Assembly (NCBI RefSeq): GCF_014656415.1 | Contig: NZ_BNCJ01000001.1 | Coordinates: forward strand, 609,406 to 673,405 | Length of the DNA stretch: 64,000 nt | Direction of reading: 5' to 3' | Source of the DNA: Seohaeicola zhoushanensis | GTDB taxonomy: Bacteria; Pseudomonadota; Alphaproteobacteria; Rhodobacterales; Rhodobacteraceae | Shown: positions 53,317 to 61,204 of the stretch, in pieces | Layout: each line of letters opens with the position of its first letter | Numbering within the stretch: the stretch's first letter is position 1 | The notes under the pieces: model-generated | Databases searched by the model: none | Seen by the model: only the letters and a program-made list of their open reading frames with translations | Told to the model about the DNA's origin: nothing | Made by a program: the position numbers and the translations under genes

Positions 53317-54776
53317 AGATGTTCATGGCCTCGCTGGCCACCGAGTCCAATTCCTTCTCGCCCATCCCGACCGGCTGGAGCGGCTTCAAGGAGAACCTCC
53401 ACACCAAGCAGGCCTCCTACGGCGAGACCGGCCCCTATGCCACCGCCGTGACGGTCTGGCGGCGGCGGGCCGAGGCGCTGGGCTGGGATGTGGTCGAGGG
53501 GCTGGCCACCTATGCGCAGCCCGCCGGGCCGACGGTGCGCTCGGTCTACGAGACCATGCGCGACGATATCCTCGACGACCTGCGCGCGGCGATGCCGGTG
53601 GACGTGGTGCTGCTGTCGATGCACGGCGCGATGATCGCCGAGGGCTATGACGACTGCGAGGGCGACCTGCTGACCCGCGCCCGCGAGATCGTCGGGCCGA
53701 AGGCGGCGGTGGGGCTGGAGGTCGACCCTCATTGCCACCTGACCGAGGAGATGCTGGCGGCGGCGACGGCGATCATCTGCTACAAGGAATACCCGCACGT
53801 CGATATCGCCGAACGGGCCGAGGAACTCTTCACCATCTGCGCCGATGCGATCGAGGGCCGCACCAAGCCGGTGATGCGCGACTACGACTGCCGGATGATG
53901 GCGATGTATCACACCCCCTTCGAGCCGGTGCGCGGCTATGTCGACCGCATGTCGGCAATGGAGGGCAAGGACGGGATCCTTTCGGTCTCGCTCGCGCATG
54001 GCTTTCCCTGGGGCGACAGCCCGCGCGTGGGCACGCGGACGCTGGTCATCACCGATGGCGACGCCGAGCTTGCCGCCTCGCGGGCGAAGGAACTGGGCCA
54101 GGAGTTGTGGGAGCTGCGGCACCAGCTGCGCCGCTTCCCGAGCCTCGAGGCCGGGCTCGACCGCGCGGTTGCGGCCAATGCCTTTCCCGTCGTGCTGGCC
54201 GATTTCGCCGACAACGCCGGCGGCGGCGCGCCGTCGGATTCGACCTTCGTGCTGAAGGCGGTGCTGGAGCGCGGCCTGAAGGACGTGGCAATGGCGACCT
54301 TCTGGGACCCGGTGCTGGTGACCATGTGCATCGACGCCGGCATCGGCGCGGTGATGCCGGTGCGCGTGGGCGGCAAGATCGGCCCGATGTCGGGCGATCC
54401 GGTCGACCTGACGGTGACGGTGCGCGGAATCTGCCACGATGCCAAGCAGCACTTCGGCCCGGCGACCACCGGGCTGGGCGATACCGTCTGGATCGAGGCC
54501 GACGGCGTGCATATCGTGCTGTCGACGCGGCGGACCCAGACCTTCCACCCGGAGGTCTTCACCGCGCTGGGGCTGGACCCGAAGACGATGAAATACGTGG
54601 TGGTGAAGTCCTCGCAGCATTTCTACGACGCCTTCGCGCCGATTGCCTCGGAGGTGATCCACCTGGCGACGCCGGGGGCGATCCCTCCCGATTACACCAT
54701 CATCCCCTATACCAAGCGGGACGCCAATTTCTGGCCCAAGACCGAGAACCCCTTTGCCGAGAGTGCCACCGAATGA
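53313..54776 (+). CDS. M81 family metallopeptidase (MlrC-like)
   Basis: A 487-residue protein of the MlrC/M81 family, named for the enzyme completing microcystin breakdown in sphingomonads. The N-terminal DUF1485 part shows FMASLATESNSFSPIPTGW, LLSMHGAMIAEGYDDCEGDLL and LEVDPHCHLTEEML (presumed zinc ligands Asp/His). The C-terminal MlrC domain has LADFADNAGGGAPSDSTFVLKAVLERG and KSSQHFYDAFAPIAS. Most genomic members are not in microcystin users and probably act on other small modified peptides or amides. It is coupled by 4-nt overlaps to DctQ and the amidohydrolase. Confidence 0.9.
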   Translation: MKMFMASLATESNSFSPIPTGWSGFKENLHTKQASYGETGPYATAVTVWRRRAEALGWDVVEGLATYAQPAGPTVRSVYETMRDDILDDLRAAMPVDVVLLSMHGAMIAEGYDDCEGDLLTRAREIVGPKAAVGLEVDPHCHLTEEMLAAATAIICYKEYPHVDIAERAEELFTICADAIEGRTKPVMRDYDCRMMAMYHTPFEPVRGYVDRMSAMEGKDGILSVSLAHGFPWGDSPRVGTRTLVITDGDAELAASRAKELGQELWELRHQLRRFPSLEAGLDRAVAANAFPVVLADFADNAGGGAPSDSTFVLKAVLERGLKDVAMATFWDPVLVTMCIDAGIGAVMPVRVGGKIGPMSGDPVDLTVTVRGICHDAKQHFGPATTGLGDTVWIEADGVHIVLSTRRTQTFHPEVFTALGLDPKTMKYVVVKSSQHFYDAFAPIASEVIHLATPGAIPPDYTIIPYTKRDANFWPKTENPFAESATE

Positions 54777-56266
54777 CCTATGACCTGCTGATCCGCAACG
54801 GCCGCGTGATCGACCCCGAGACCGGCTTCGACGAGGTCTGCGACGTCGCCATCAGCGGTGGCGAGATCGCCGCCGTGGGCACCGACCTCGGCCCCGCCGC
54901 GCGCGAGATCGATGCCACCGGGCTGGTGGTCGCGCCGGGGTTCATCGACCTGCACGCGCATGGCCAATCGGTCGCCGCCGACCGGATGCAGGCCTTTGAC
55001 GGGGTGACCACCTCGCTGGAGCTGGAAGTCGGCGCGCTGCCGGTGGCCGAGTGGTACGAGCACCAGGCCACGGTGCCGCGGGCGCTGAACTACGGCACCG
55101 CCGCCGCCTGGGCCTTTGCCCGGCGCGCGGCCTTCGGTGGCTTCACCCCCGATGGCAAGAAGAACCCCATCGCGCATATGGGCGGCTCCAACGACACCCG
55201 CTGGAACACCGAAGCGGCGACGGCAGAGCAGGCCGAGGAGATCGTCGCGCTGACCCGGCAGGCGCTGGAAGAAGGCGCCATCGGGATCGGGATGCCAAAC
55301 GGCTACCTGACCGGCGCGGGTCTGAAGGAGCTGTCGCTGATCTGCGACCTGGCTGCCGAGTTCGACCGGCCGACCTATACCCATATCGCCTATATGGCCA
55401 ATACAGACCCTAATAGTTCGGTCGAAAGCTATATCCGGCTGATCGGGTTGGCCGGGGCGACCGGGGCGCATATGCACATCTGCCACCTGAACTCGACCAG
55501 CCTGCGCGACATCGACCGCGCGGTCGAGGTGATCGCCAAGGCGCAGGCGCAAGGCTTGCCGGTCACCACCGAAGCCTATCCCTACGGCGCGGGCTCGACT
55601 GTGGTCGGCGCCGGGTTCTTCGCCGATCCGAACTTCCGGACCAAGACCGGCAGCGACTACAGCGACATCGAGCTGGTGAAGAACCACCGCCGGTTCACCG
55701 ACCGCGACGACATCCTGCGCGCGGCGCACGAGAACCCCGCGGACCTGGTGATGTGGCACTATCTCGACGTCGAGGTGAACGCCGAGCACCGCCGGATGCT
55801 GGATGCCTCGGTCACCTATCCCGGCGGTTCGATCGCCTCGGACGCGATGCCCTGGGTGCGGCCCGACGGGTCGATCTACGACGGCATGGACTGGCCGCTG
55901 CCGCCCGAGGTCTCGGCGCATCCGCGCTCGTCTGGCACCTTCACCCGCTTCCTGCGCGAATACACCCGCGAGCGCGAGACCATGCCGCTGGTCGAGGCGC
56001 TGGCGAAATGCACGATCTACCCGGCACAGGTGATCGAACGCTGCGCGCCGCAGATCGCGCGCAAGGCGCGGCTGCGGGCCGGTTTCGATGCCGATATCGT
56101 GGTCTTCGATCCGGCGACGATCACCGACCGGGCGACCTTCACCGACATGAACAGGGCCTCGGAAGGGGTGGTTCACCTGCTGGTCGGGGGCACGGCGGTC
56201 ATCAGTGACGGCACGCTCGACACCGCGGCGGCGCCGGGCCGGGCGATCCGCTGCCCGCAGGGATGA
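54773..56266 (+). CDS. Amidohydrolase, N-acyl-D-amino-acid deacylase family
   Basis: A 497-residue metal-dependent amidohydrolase. The first metal motif is PGFIDLHAHGQS. Other family segments: SNDTRWNTEAATAEQAEEIVALTRQALEEGAIGIGMPNGYLTGAGLKEL, THIAYMANTD, HICHLNSTSLRDI, and ASDAMPWVRPDG, which carries the catalytic aspartate. The C-terminal composite domain has GFDADIVVFDPATITDRATF. The 'HAHGQS' variant and the overall pattern fit the D-glutamate-deacylase-like branch of D-aminoacylases. It would release a D-amino acid from an N-acyl form, which the FAD oxidoreductase could then oxidise. 4-nt overlaps on both sides. Confidence 0.88.
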   Translation: MTYDLLIRNGRVIDPETGFDEVCDVAISGGEIAAVGTDLGPAAREIDATGLVVAPGFIDLHAHGQSVAADRMQAFDGVTTSLELEVGALPVAEWYEHQATVPRALNYGTAAAWAFARRAAFGGFTPDGKKNPIAHMGGSNDTRWNTEAATAEQAEEIVALTRQALEEGAIGIGMPNGYLTGAGLKELSLICDLAAEFDRPTYTHIAYMANTDPNSSVESYIRLIGLAGATGAHMHICHLNSTSLRDIDRAVEVIAKAQAQGLPVTTEAYPYGAGSTVVGAGFFADPNFRTKTGSDYSDIELVKNHRRFTDRDDILRAAHENPADLVMWHYLDVEVNAEHRRMLDASVTYPGGSIASDAMPWVRPDGSIYDGMDWPLPPEVSAHPRSSGTFTRFLREYTRERETMPLVEALAKCTIYPAQVIERCAPQIARKARLRAGFDADIVVFDPATITDRATFTDMNRASEGVVHLLVGGTAVISDGTLDTAAAPGRAIRCPQG

Positions 56267-57165
56267 GCGTTCCGGTTCTGCTGGTCACGGGGTTCCTCGG
56301 GGCCGGCAAGACGACCTTCATCAACGAGTTGCTGCTGGATGCCGGGGGGATGCGCATTGCCGCCATCGTCAACGACTTCGGCAGCATCAACATCGACGCG
56401 ACCCTGCTGGAGAGCGCGACCGACGAGGTGATCGGCCTCAAGAACGGCTGCATCTGCTGTTCGCTGCAGGGCGACCTGCTGCGCACGCTGCGCCAGGTGC
56501 TGCGCAATGGCAGTCCCGACCTGGTGGTGATCGAGGCGAGCGGTGTGGCCGACCCGGCGGGGATCGCGCAGGCGCTGATGGACCCGGTGCTGATCGGGGC
56601 GGCGGCGCTCGACAGCATCGTCTGCATCGTCGATGCCGAGGATCTGGCGAATGACCCGGCGCGCTGGCAGGACCCGCTCTGGCGGGCGCAGCTGGCGGCG
56701 GCGGATGTCGTGCAACTGAGCAAGGTAACGCCGGGCGACGGCCTCGACAGCGTGGTCGCGCGGCTGGGCGCACTGGGGAAGGTTGCGCTGGGTGCGGACG
56801 GCTCGACCCTGGCGGTGCGCGACCTGATCGGGCGGGCCGGGGTGCGGCTGGTGCCGGGGCGGCGGCCGGTGCTGGACAGCGGACGTTTCGCCAGCCTGGA
56901 GTGGACCTGCGCGGGCACCGTGCCGATGGCGGCCTTCCAGCAGGTGATCGGGCGGCTTTCGGGCAGCCTGCTGCGGGCCAAGGGCCTGATCCGCTTCACC
57001 GAGAAGCCGGGCGACTGCCTGCTGTTCCAGATGGTCGGCAAGCGGGCGAGCCTCAGCCCCAGCGGGCTGGACCTGCCCGGCTGCCGGCTGGTGCTGATCG
57101 GCGATGCTTCGGCCTTCGACACCGAGGCGGCGCGCGCCGCGCTGGAGGCGCTGGCGCAGGAGTAA
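56263..57165 (+). CDS. COG0523 (CobW/ZigA-type) metal-insertion GTPase
   Basis: A 300-residue G3E GTPase. Walker A is VTGFLGAGKTTFIN (Gly10-Thr18). The metal-binding CXCC is in NGCICCSLQG (62-70). EASGVADPAG is switch-like, and CIVDAEDL follows. The usual NKxD guanine-specificity motif is QLSKVTPGD here (Ser153-Lys154), a clear departure. The C-terminal CobW_C domain is present (FTEKPGDCLLFQMVGKRASL). COG0523 proteins deliver zinc or another metal to client enzymes. Translational coupling to two metallohydrolases strongly suggests these are its clients. It ends one base from the convergent patatin gene. Confidence 0.88.
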   Translation: MSVPVLLVTGFLGAGKTTFINELLLDAGGMRIAAIVNDFGSINIDATLLESATDEVIGLKNGCICCSLQGDLLRTLRQVLRNGSPDLVVIEASGVADPAGIAQALMDPVLIGAAALDSIVCIVDAEDLANDPARWQDPLWRAQLAAADVVQLSKVTPGDGLDSVVARLGALGKVALGADGSTLAVRDLIGRAGVRLVPGRRPVLDSGRFASLEWTCAGTVPMAAFQQVIGRLSGSLLRAKGLIRFTEKPGDCLLFQMVGKRASLSPSGLDLPGCRLVLIGDASAFDTEAARAALEALAQE

Positions 57166-57166
57166 G

Positions 57167-58960
57167 CTAGCGACGGCGCGGTGGGGCAGCGGCCAGCAAG
57201 GCCCCGTGTAGAGCCTTGTTTTCGACCTCCAGCGCGGCCCAGCCCTGGCGGGCATGGCGCTCGGCTGGGGCGATCAGGTCGAAGGCGTCCTTCCAGTTCA
57301 TGAAGCCCATCTGCTCGGACAGCGGCGGGGTGATGCGCCAGTCGCGCGGGCCGGGCGTTTCCGGGCGCGAGGACTGGCCGGCCATCATCGAACGGATGAT
57401 CGTCTCGGTCACGCCGGGGGCCGGGGAGGCGCGCCAGCCGCGCGGGTGCAGCATGGCGAGCAGCAGCCCGGCGCGGCCGGGGATGCGGTCATAGGCCCAG
57501 CCCCGTTCCGGTGGGCGGGCGCGGGCCAGCGAAACGACGACATTCGGCCCGGCCTTGATGTCATGCATGGCGCGGTAGGGCAGGTTGTCGAGGATGCCGC
57601 CGTCGACCAGCAGCGCGCCGTCGGGACGGATGAAGGGCGGCAGGATGCCGGGCAGGGCGCTCGAGGCGCGGATCGCCTGCCAGAGCGGCCCCTGGCGGAT
57701 GATCTCGGCGCTGTTGGTGCCGAGGTTGGCGGCCACCGCGTAGAAGGGCAGCCACATGTCGGCCACGTCGAGCGTGCCGAAATGTTCGGCCAGCTTGGCG
57801 TCGAAGACCTTGTGGTCGAGCAGGGCATAGCGCGGCAGGGTCACGCGGCGCAGGGCGCGGCTGGTCAGGAAGATGTCGGTGGTGCGGCGGGTCAGCTCCT
57901 CGCCGGCAATGCCGAGCGCAAAGGCCGCGCCCATCGCGCTGCCGACGCTGGTGCCGCCGAAGATGTCGAACCCCAGTCCTACCCCTGTTAGAGCCTGATA
58001 GGTGCCGATATGCGCCACGCCATAGGCGCCGCCGCCCGAGAGCACCAGGCCCACCGCATTGCCGGTGAGGAAGCGGGCCAGGCGGCGGATATCGCTGGTG
58101 CCGGTCAGCGCGACATGGTGGTGCATCGCCACCCGGCGGGCGTCGAGCCAGGCGGCGGTGCCGGCGACCACGGTGTGCCGGCGCGGGTGCAGCAGCACCA
58201 GGCGGCGCTGGTCGCGGGGGATCTGGGCCAGGGCGAAGCGTTCGATCGGGGCCAACGGCGGCGGAGTGCCGGCCTCGCCCAGGATCAGCACCTGGTCGGC
58301 CTGGCGCACGATGGCCTGCTGCCAGTCGTCATCGCCCGGTTCGGGGAGGTAGAGCGTCACCTCGCGCTCGCGCTCGGTGCGGCTGAACCAGTCGACCGCC
58401 TCGAGGCTGTCGGGCGCGGCGCCGGGCATGGCGGCACGGAAGGTGGCGCGCGAGACCGCCTGCGCGGGGACCAGCGCGGCGACGGCATTGGCGAGACGGT
58501 CGGCGATGCGGGCGGGCAGCAGCCGGTCGGCGGCGCCGATCAGCGCGATGGTGCGTGGCCGCGTCCGCTCGCGCCGGGCGATGTCGGGGGTCTGGAAGCG
58601 TTCGGCAAAGCGCGAGGCCAGTTCGGCGATGATCCCGTCGCGGAAGCCGGGGTGGCGGGCGCAGAGGCTGTCGTAATCCTCGCGCGTCAGGCGCAGCACC
58701 AGGCTGTCGCGGAAGGCCACCACCGAGGCGGTGCGGGCCGCGCCGGTGAAGAAGCCGATGTCGCCGACCACGCTGCCCGGTTCGATGGTGCCGATGGTGG
58801 CGCCGTCGCGTTCCACCCGGAAGCGGCCGGCGAGCACGAAGTAGATGGCGTCGGAGGGGGCGTTCTGGCGGATAAGGGTCTCGCCACGGGCGATGCGCAG
58901 GCTGCCGAGGTCGGCCAGCGTCACGCCGTTGGACATCAGTATGTCAAGCAGGCGCGCCAT
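57167..58960 (-). CDS. Cyclic-nucleotide-binding/patatin-like phospholipase (NTE-like)
   Basis: A 597-residue fusion. Residues about 10-120 are a CRP-like sensor domain (RGETLIRQNAPSDAIYFVLAG, IEPGSVVGDIGFFTGA). A middle region (135-285) resembles the Rossmann-like part of neuropathy-target-esterase proteins. Residues about 300-470 are a patatin hydrolase: oxyanion loop GLVLSGGGAYG, nucleophile Ser338 in GGTSVGSAMG, and Asp453 in LVDGGILDNLPY. It would cut ester bonds of phospholipids or lysophospholipids at the membrane under control of a nucleotide or other ligand. The arginine usually binding cAMP phosphate is not evident (GDIGFFTGAARTASV does hold an RT). Confidence 0.88.
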   Translation of the reverse strand: MARLLDILMSNGVTLADLGSLRIARGETLIRQNAPSDAIYFVLAGRFRVERDGATIGTIEPGSVVGDIGFFTGAARTASVVAFRDSLVLRLTREDYDSLCARHPGFRDGIIAELASRFAERFQTPDIARRERTRPRTIALIGAADRLLPARIADRLANAVAALVPAQAVSRATFRAAMPGAAPDSLEAVDWFSRTEREREVTLYLPEPGDDDWQQAIVRQADQVLILGEAGTPPPLAPIERFALAQIPRDQRRLVLLHPRRHTVVAGTAAWLDARRVAMHHHVALTGTSDIRRLARFLTGNAVGLVLSGGGAYGVAHIGTYQALTGVGLGFDIFGGTSVGSAMGAAFALGIAGEELTRRTTDIFLTSRALRRVTLPRYALLDHKVFDAKLAEHFGTLDVADMWLPFYAVAANLGTNSAEIIRQGPLWQAIRASSALPGILPPFIRPDGALLVDGGILDNLPYRAMHDIKAGPNVVVSLARARPPERGWAYDRIPGRAGLLLAMLHPRGWRASPAPGVTETIIRSMMAGQSSRPETPGPRDWRITPPLSEQMGFMNWKDAFDLIAPAERHARQGWAALEVENKALHGALLAAAPPRRR

Positions 58961-59071
58961 GGCCCGGTGTCCGCCTTTCCCTGGCTGTCAGCGCGCCGGG
59001 CAAGGGCCCGGCGGCCGGTTGCGCCCGGTCCAGCAACGGACCGGGCCGGTTCCAAAGGCCGGACGGCGCGG

Positions 59072-59407
59072 TCAGGCGGTCTGGTCGACGACCTGGGCGT
59101 CGGGGGCGTTCTTCTTGACCGACTCGATGCCGTTGTCGCGCGACGAGGCGCTGGAATAGGTCTCGCTGGTGCCGATCACCTGGCCGTTGGTGGCCTTGAG
59201 GTTGAACATCGGCTTGCCCGAGGAGCTGTCCTTGCGCTCGTAGCGTTCATCGACCGGCGCGTTCTTCTTTACCGACTCGATGCCGTTGGTGGCGCTGGCC
59301 TTCTGCTTGTAGCCTTCGCTGACAAGGATGATCTCGCCGTTGCCGGCCTTGAGCCGGAAGCGGTATTCGCCGGCCTTGTCCTGATAGAGTTCAAATTTGC
59401 CTGCCAT
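59072..59407 (-). CDS. DUF1508 (YegP-like) tandem-repeat protein
   Basis: A 111-residue protein made of two DUF1508 units, about residues 4-50 and 58-101. The first has FELYQDKAGEYRFRLKAGNG and ends NGIESVKKNA. The second has FNLKATNGQVIGTSETYSSA and the same NGIESVKKNA ending. The family is small, often stress-linked and of unknown activity. The start at 59407 follows AAGGA. A GC hairpin (GCCCGGTCC/GGACCGGGC, 59023-59046) lies downstream. Confidence 0.88.
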   Translation of the reverse strand: MAGKFELYQDKAGEYRFRLKAGNGEIILVSEGYKQKASATNGIESVKKNAPVDERYERKDSSSGKPMFNLKATNGQVIGTSETYSSASSRDNGIESVKKNAPDAQVVDQTA

Positions 59408-59504
59408 AAGAGGGTCCTTCCTGTAGCTCTGCCAATGGCGCGAGTTGACGGTAATCCGGACAATTTGGCAAGCGCGGGCCATGCTGCGCTGCGGCGTTTG
59501 CGGG

Positions 59505-59522
59505 ATGCTGCAATTGCAGCAT
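59505..59522. promoter_or_regulatory. 18-bp perfect palindrome in a divergent region
   Basis: ATGCTGCAATTGCAGCAT is a perfect palindrome in the 248-nt gap between the DUF1508 gene and the small secreted protein gene. With no T-run it suits an operator better than a terminator. The binding protein is unknown. Confidence 0.5.
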
Positions 59523-59655
59523 GGATGCCCGGCTATTGGGCAGTTCGAACGGGATGCGACGAGTTTTAAGCATTCGGGCGGCGGCGTTGGTGAAGCGTTG
59601 ACGTTAGGGGAGCATCATCGCTGCGGGAGGTGTCGAGCAGAAAGGAACGTCAACA

Positions 59656-60069
59656 ATGACAAGGATGACTGGGCACCGGCGGCGTGGCCGCCTTCTGTTT
59701 CCGGCCCTGGTGGTGCTGGCCGGGCTGTTCATCGCGGCGGGCGCGCGGGCCGAAGGCATCCGCGGGCTGTTCTGCAATACCCATGCCGAGATCGACGCCG
59801 CGGTCGAACTGATGGCGGCGGGCCGCTCGCCGGAAAGCGCGGCGGCGCTGATGAACGTCGACGCGATGCGCTGCACCTATGTCGACGCGATCCGCTACGT
59901 GCTGGCGCAGACGGTGGTCGCCGGCGGCAGCGGCGGGCACACGATCTACCGGGCGCGGCTGACCGGCGTCGAAGTGGGCGGACGGCTGGTCAATGTGTCG
60001 CCGCCGGCCGAGCTGTTCTTCATCACGCCGGATGTGGCGCAGCTGGCTGCGCTGGGGCGCGACGCCTGA
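59656..60069 (+). CDS. Small secreted protein of unknown function
   Basis: A 137-residue protein with a basic start and signal helix (RGRLLFPALVVLAGLFIAAGARA). The mature part has two cysteines, in GLFCNTHAEIDAAVELMAAG and NVDAMRCTYVDAI, spaced to allow one disulphide. No family recognised. AAAGGAA precedes the ATG. It may be independent of the RND genes, which have their own palindromic control region downstream. Confidence 0.65.
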   Translation: MTRMTGHRRRGRLLFPALVVLAGLFIAAGARAEGIRGLFCNTHAEIDAAVELMAAGRSPESAAALMNVDAMRCTYVDAIRYVLAQTVVAGGSGGHTIYRARLTGVEVGGRLVNVSPPAELFFITPDVAQLAALGRDA

Positions 60070-60111
60070 TCGCGCCCTGATGCGGTGATTTTCTGCGTGG
60101 ACTGCGCGGAA

Positions 60112-60134
60112 TACCGTTGCATGATGCAACGGTA
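60112..60134. promoter_or_regulatory. 23-bp palindrome upstream of the RND efflux operon
   Basis: TACCGTTGCAT-G-ATGCAACGGTA: 11-bp perfect arms around one central base, 93 nt before the adaptor start. Followed by AT-rich sequence (CATATACAC..TATGTATG), which may hold the promoter. It looks like a repressor operator, as is usual for RND pumps. No regulator gene lies nearby. Confidence 0.65.
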
Positions 60135-60226
60135 GAGCGCATATACACTTTCAACTTTTTGAATATGTATGCGGCGGCGCCGTGAAACGGATTTGCCGCC
60201 GCTCCGGACAGAAAAGGATTACCGCG

Positions 60227-61204
60227 ATGCTGCGTCTTGCCGCGATTGCCCTGACGGTTCTTCTTGCCGCGCCACCGCTGCTGGCCCAGGACCTGGGCCA
60301 GGTGCAAAGGGTCTCGCTGACCAGCTGGAAATCGGTCTTTGGCCGCATCGAGGCGCGTGACCGCATTCCGGCGCGGGCGCGGCTAGGCGGGACACTGGTC
60401 GAGATCAGCGTCGCCGAGGGGTCGAAGGTGACCGCGGGGCAGACCATCGGGGTCATCACCGATGAAAAGCTGAACCTGCAGCTCGACGCAGTCGACGCGC
60501 AGATCCGGGCGCTGGAGTCGCAGCTGGAAAATGCCCGCACCGAGCTGAAGCGGGGCGAGAGCCTGGTGGACCGGGGCGTCACCACGGCGCAGCGGCTCGA
60601 CCAGCTGCGCACCGATGTGCAGGTGCTGGAAGGGCAGGTCGACGCGGCCAAGGCCGAACGTGATGTGCTGGTTCAGCGCGAGGCCGAGGGCACGGTGGTC
60701 GCACCGATTGCCGGGACGGTGCTGGATGTCCCGGTCACTTCGGGTTCGGTTGTGATGGCCGGCGAGGTGGTCGCGCAGATCGGCGGCGGCGGGTTCTTCC
60801 TGCGCCTTGCCATCCCCGAGCGCCACGCGACGGCGCTGGAAGAAGGCGCCGAGATCCGGGTGTCGGAGGGCGCGGACGAACGCAAGGGCACGCTCGCCAA
60901 GGTCTATCCGCTGATCGAGAACGGCCGGGTGATCGCCGATGTCGAGGTCGAGGGGCTGCCGACCGATTTCGTCGATGCGCGGGTGCCGGTGCGCCTGCCG
61001 GTCGGCACAATCGAGGCGCTGGTGGTGCCTCAAAGCGCGGTGCAGAGCCGCATGGGCCTCGATTTCGTGACCGTGGCCGGGCCCGGCGGCGCGCCGCGCG
61101 AGCGGGCGGTGGTGATCGGCCGGCCTGTCGAGGTCGATGGGGTGAAGATGGTGGAGATCCTCTCGGGCCTGACCGAAGGCGAGACGCTGGTGCGCCATGA
61201 GTGA
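60227..61204 (+). CDS. RND efflux periplasmic adaptor (membrane fusion protein)
   Basis: A 325-residue adaptor. The signal peptide is MLRLAAIALTVLLAAPPLLAQ. Then comes the first lipoyl half (ARLGGTLVEISVAEGSKVTAGQTIGVI), a coiled-coil hairpin about residues 82-145 (LNLQLDAVDAQIRALESQLENA), the second lipoyl half (GTVVAPIAGTVLDVPVTSGSVV), and beta-barrel and membrane-proximal domains. It bridges the permease to an outer-membrane channel. AAGGA is placed before the ATG at 60227. Its stop overlaps the permease start by 8 nt. No outer-membrane factor is visible in the window. Confidence 0.9.
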   Translation: MLRLAAIALTVLLAAPPLLAQDLGQVQRVSLTSWKSVFGRIEARDRIPARARLGGTLVEISVAEGSKVTAGQTIGVITDEKLNLQLDAVDAQIRALESQLENARTELKRGESLVDRGVTTAQRLDQLRTDVQVLEGQVDAAKAERDVLVQREAEGTVVAPIAGTVLDVPVTSGSVVMAGEVVAQIGGGGFFLRLAIPERHATALEEGAEIRVSEGADERKGTLAKVYPLIENGRVIADVEVEGLPTDFVDARVPVRLPVGTIEALVVPQSAVQSRMGLDFVTVAGPGGAPRERAVVIGRPVEVDGVKMVEILSGLTEGETLVRHE

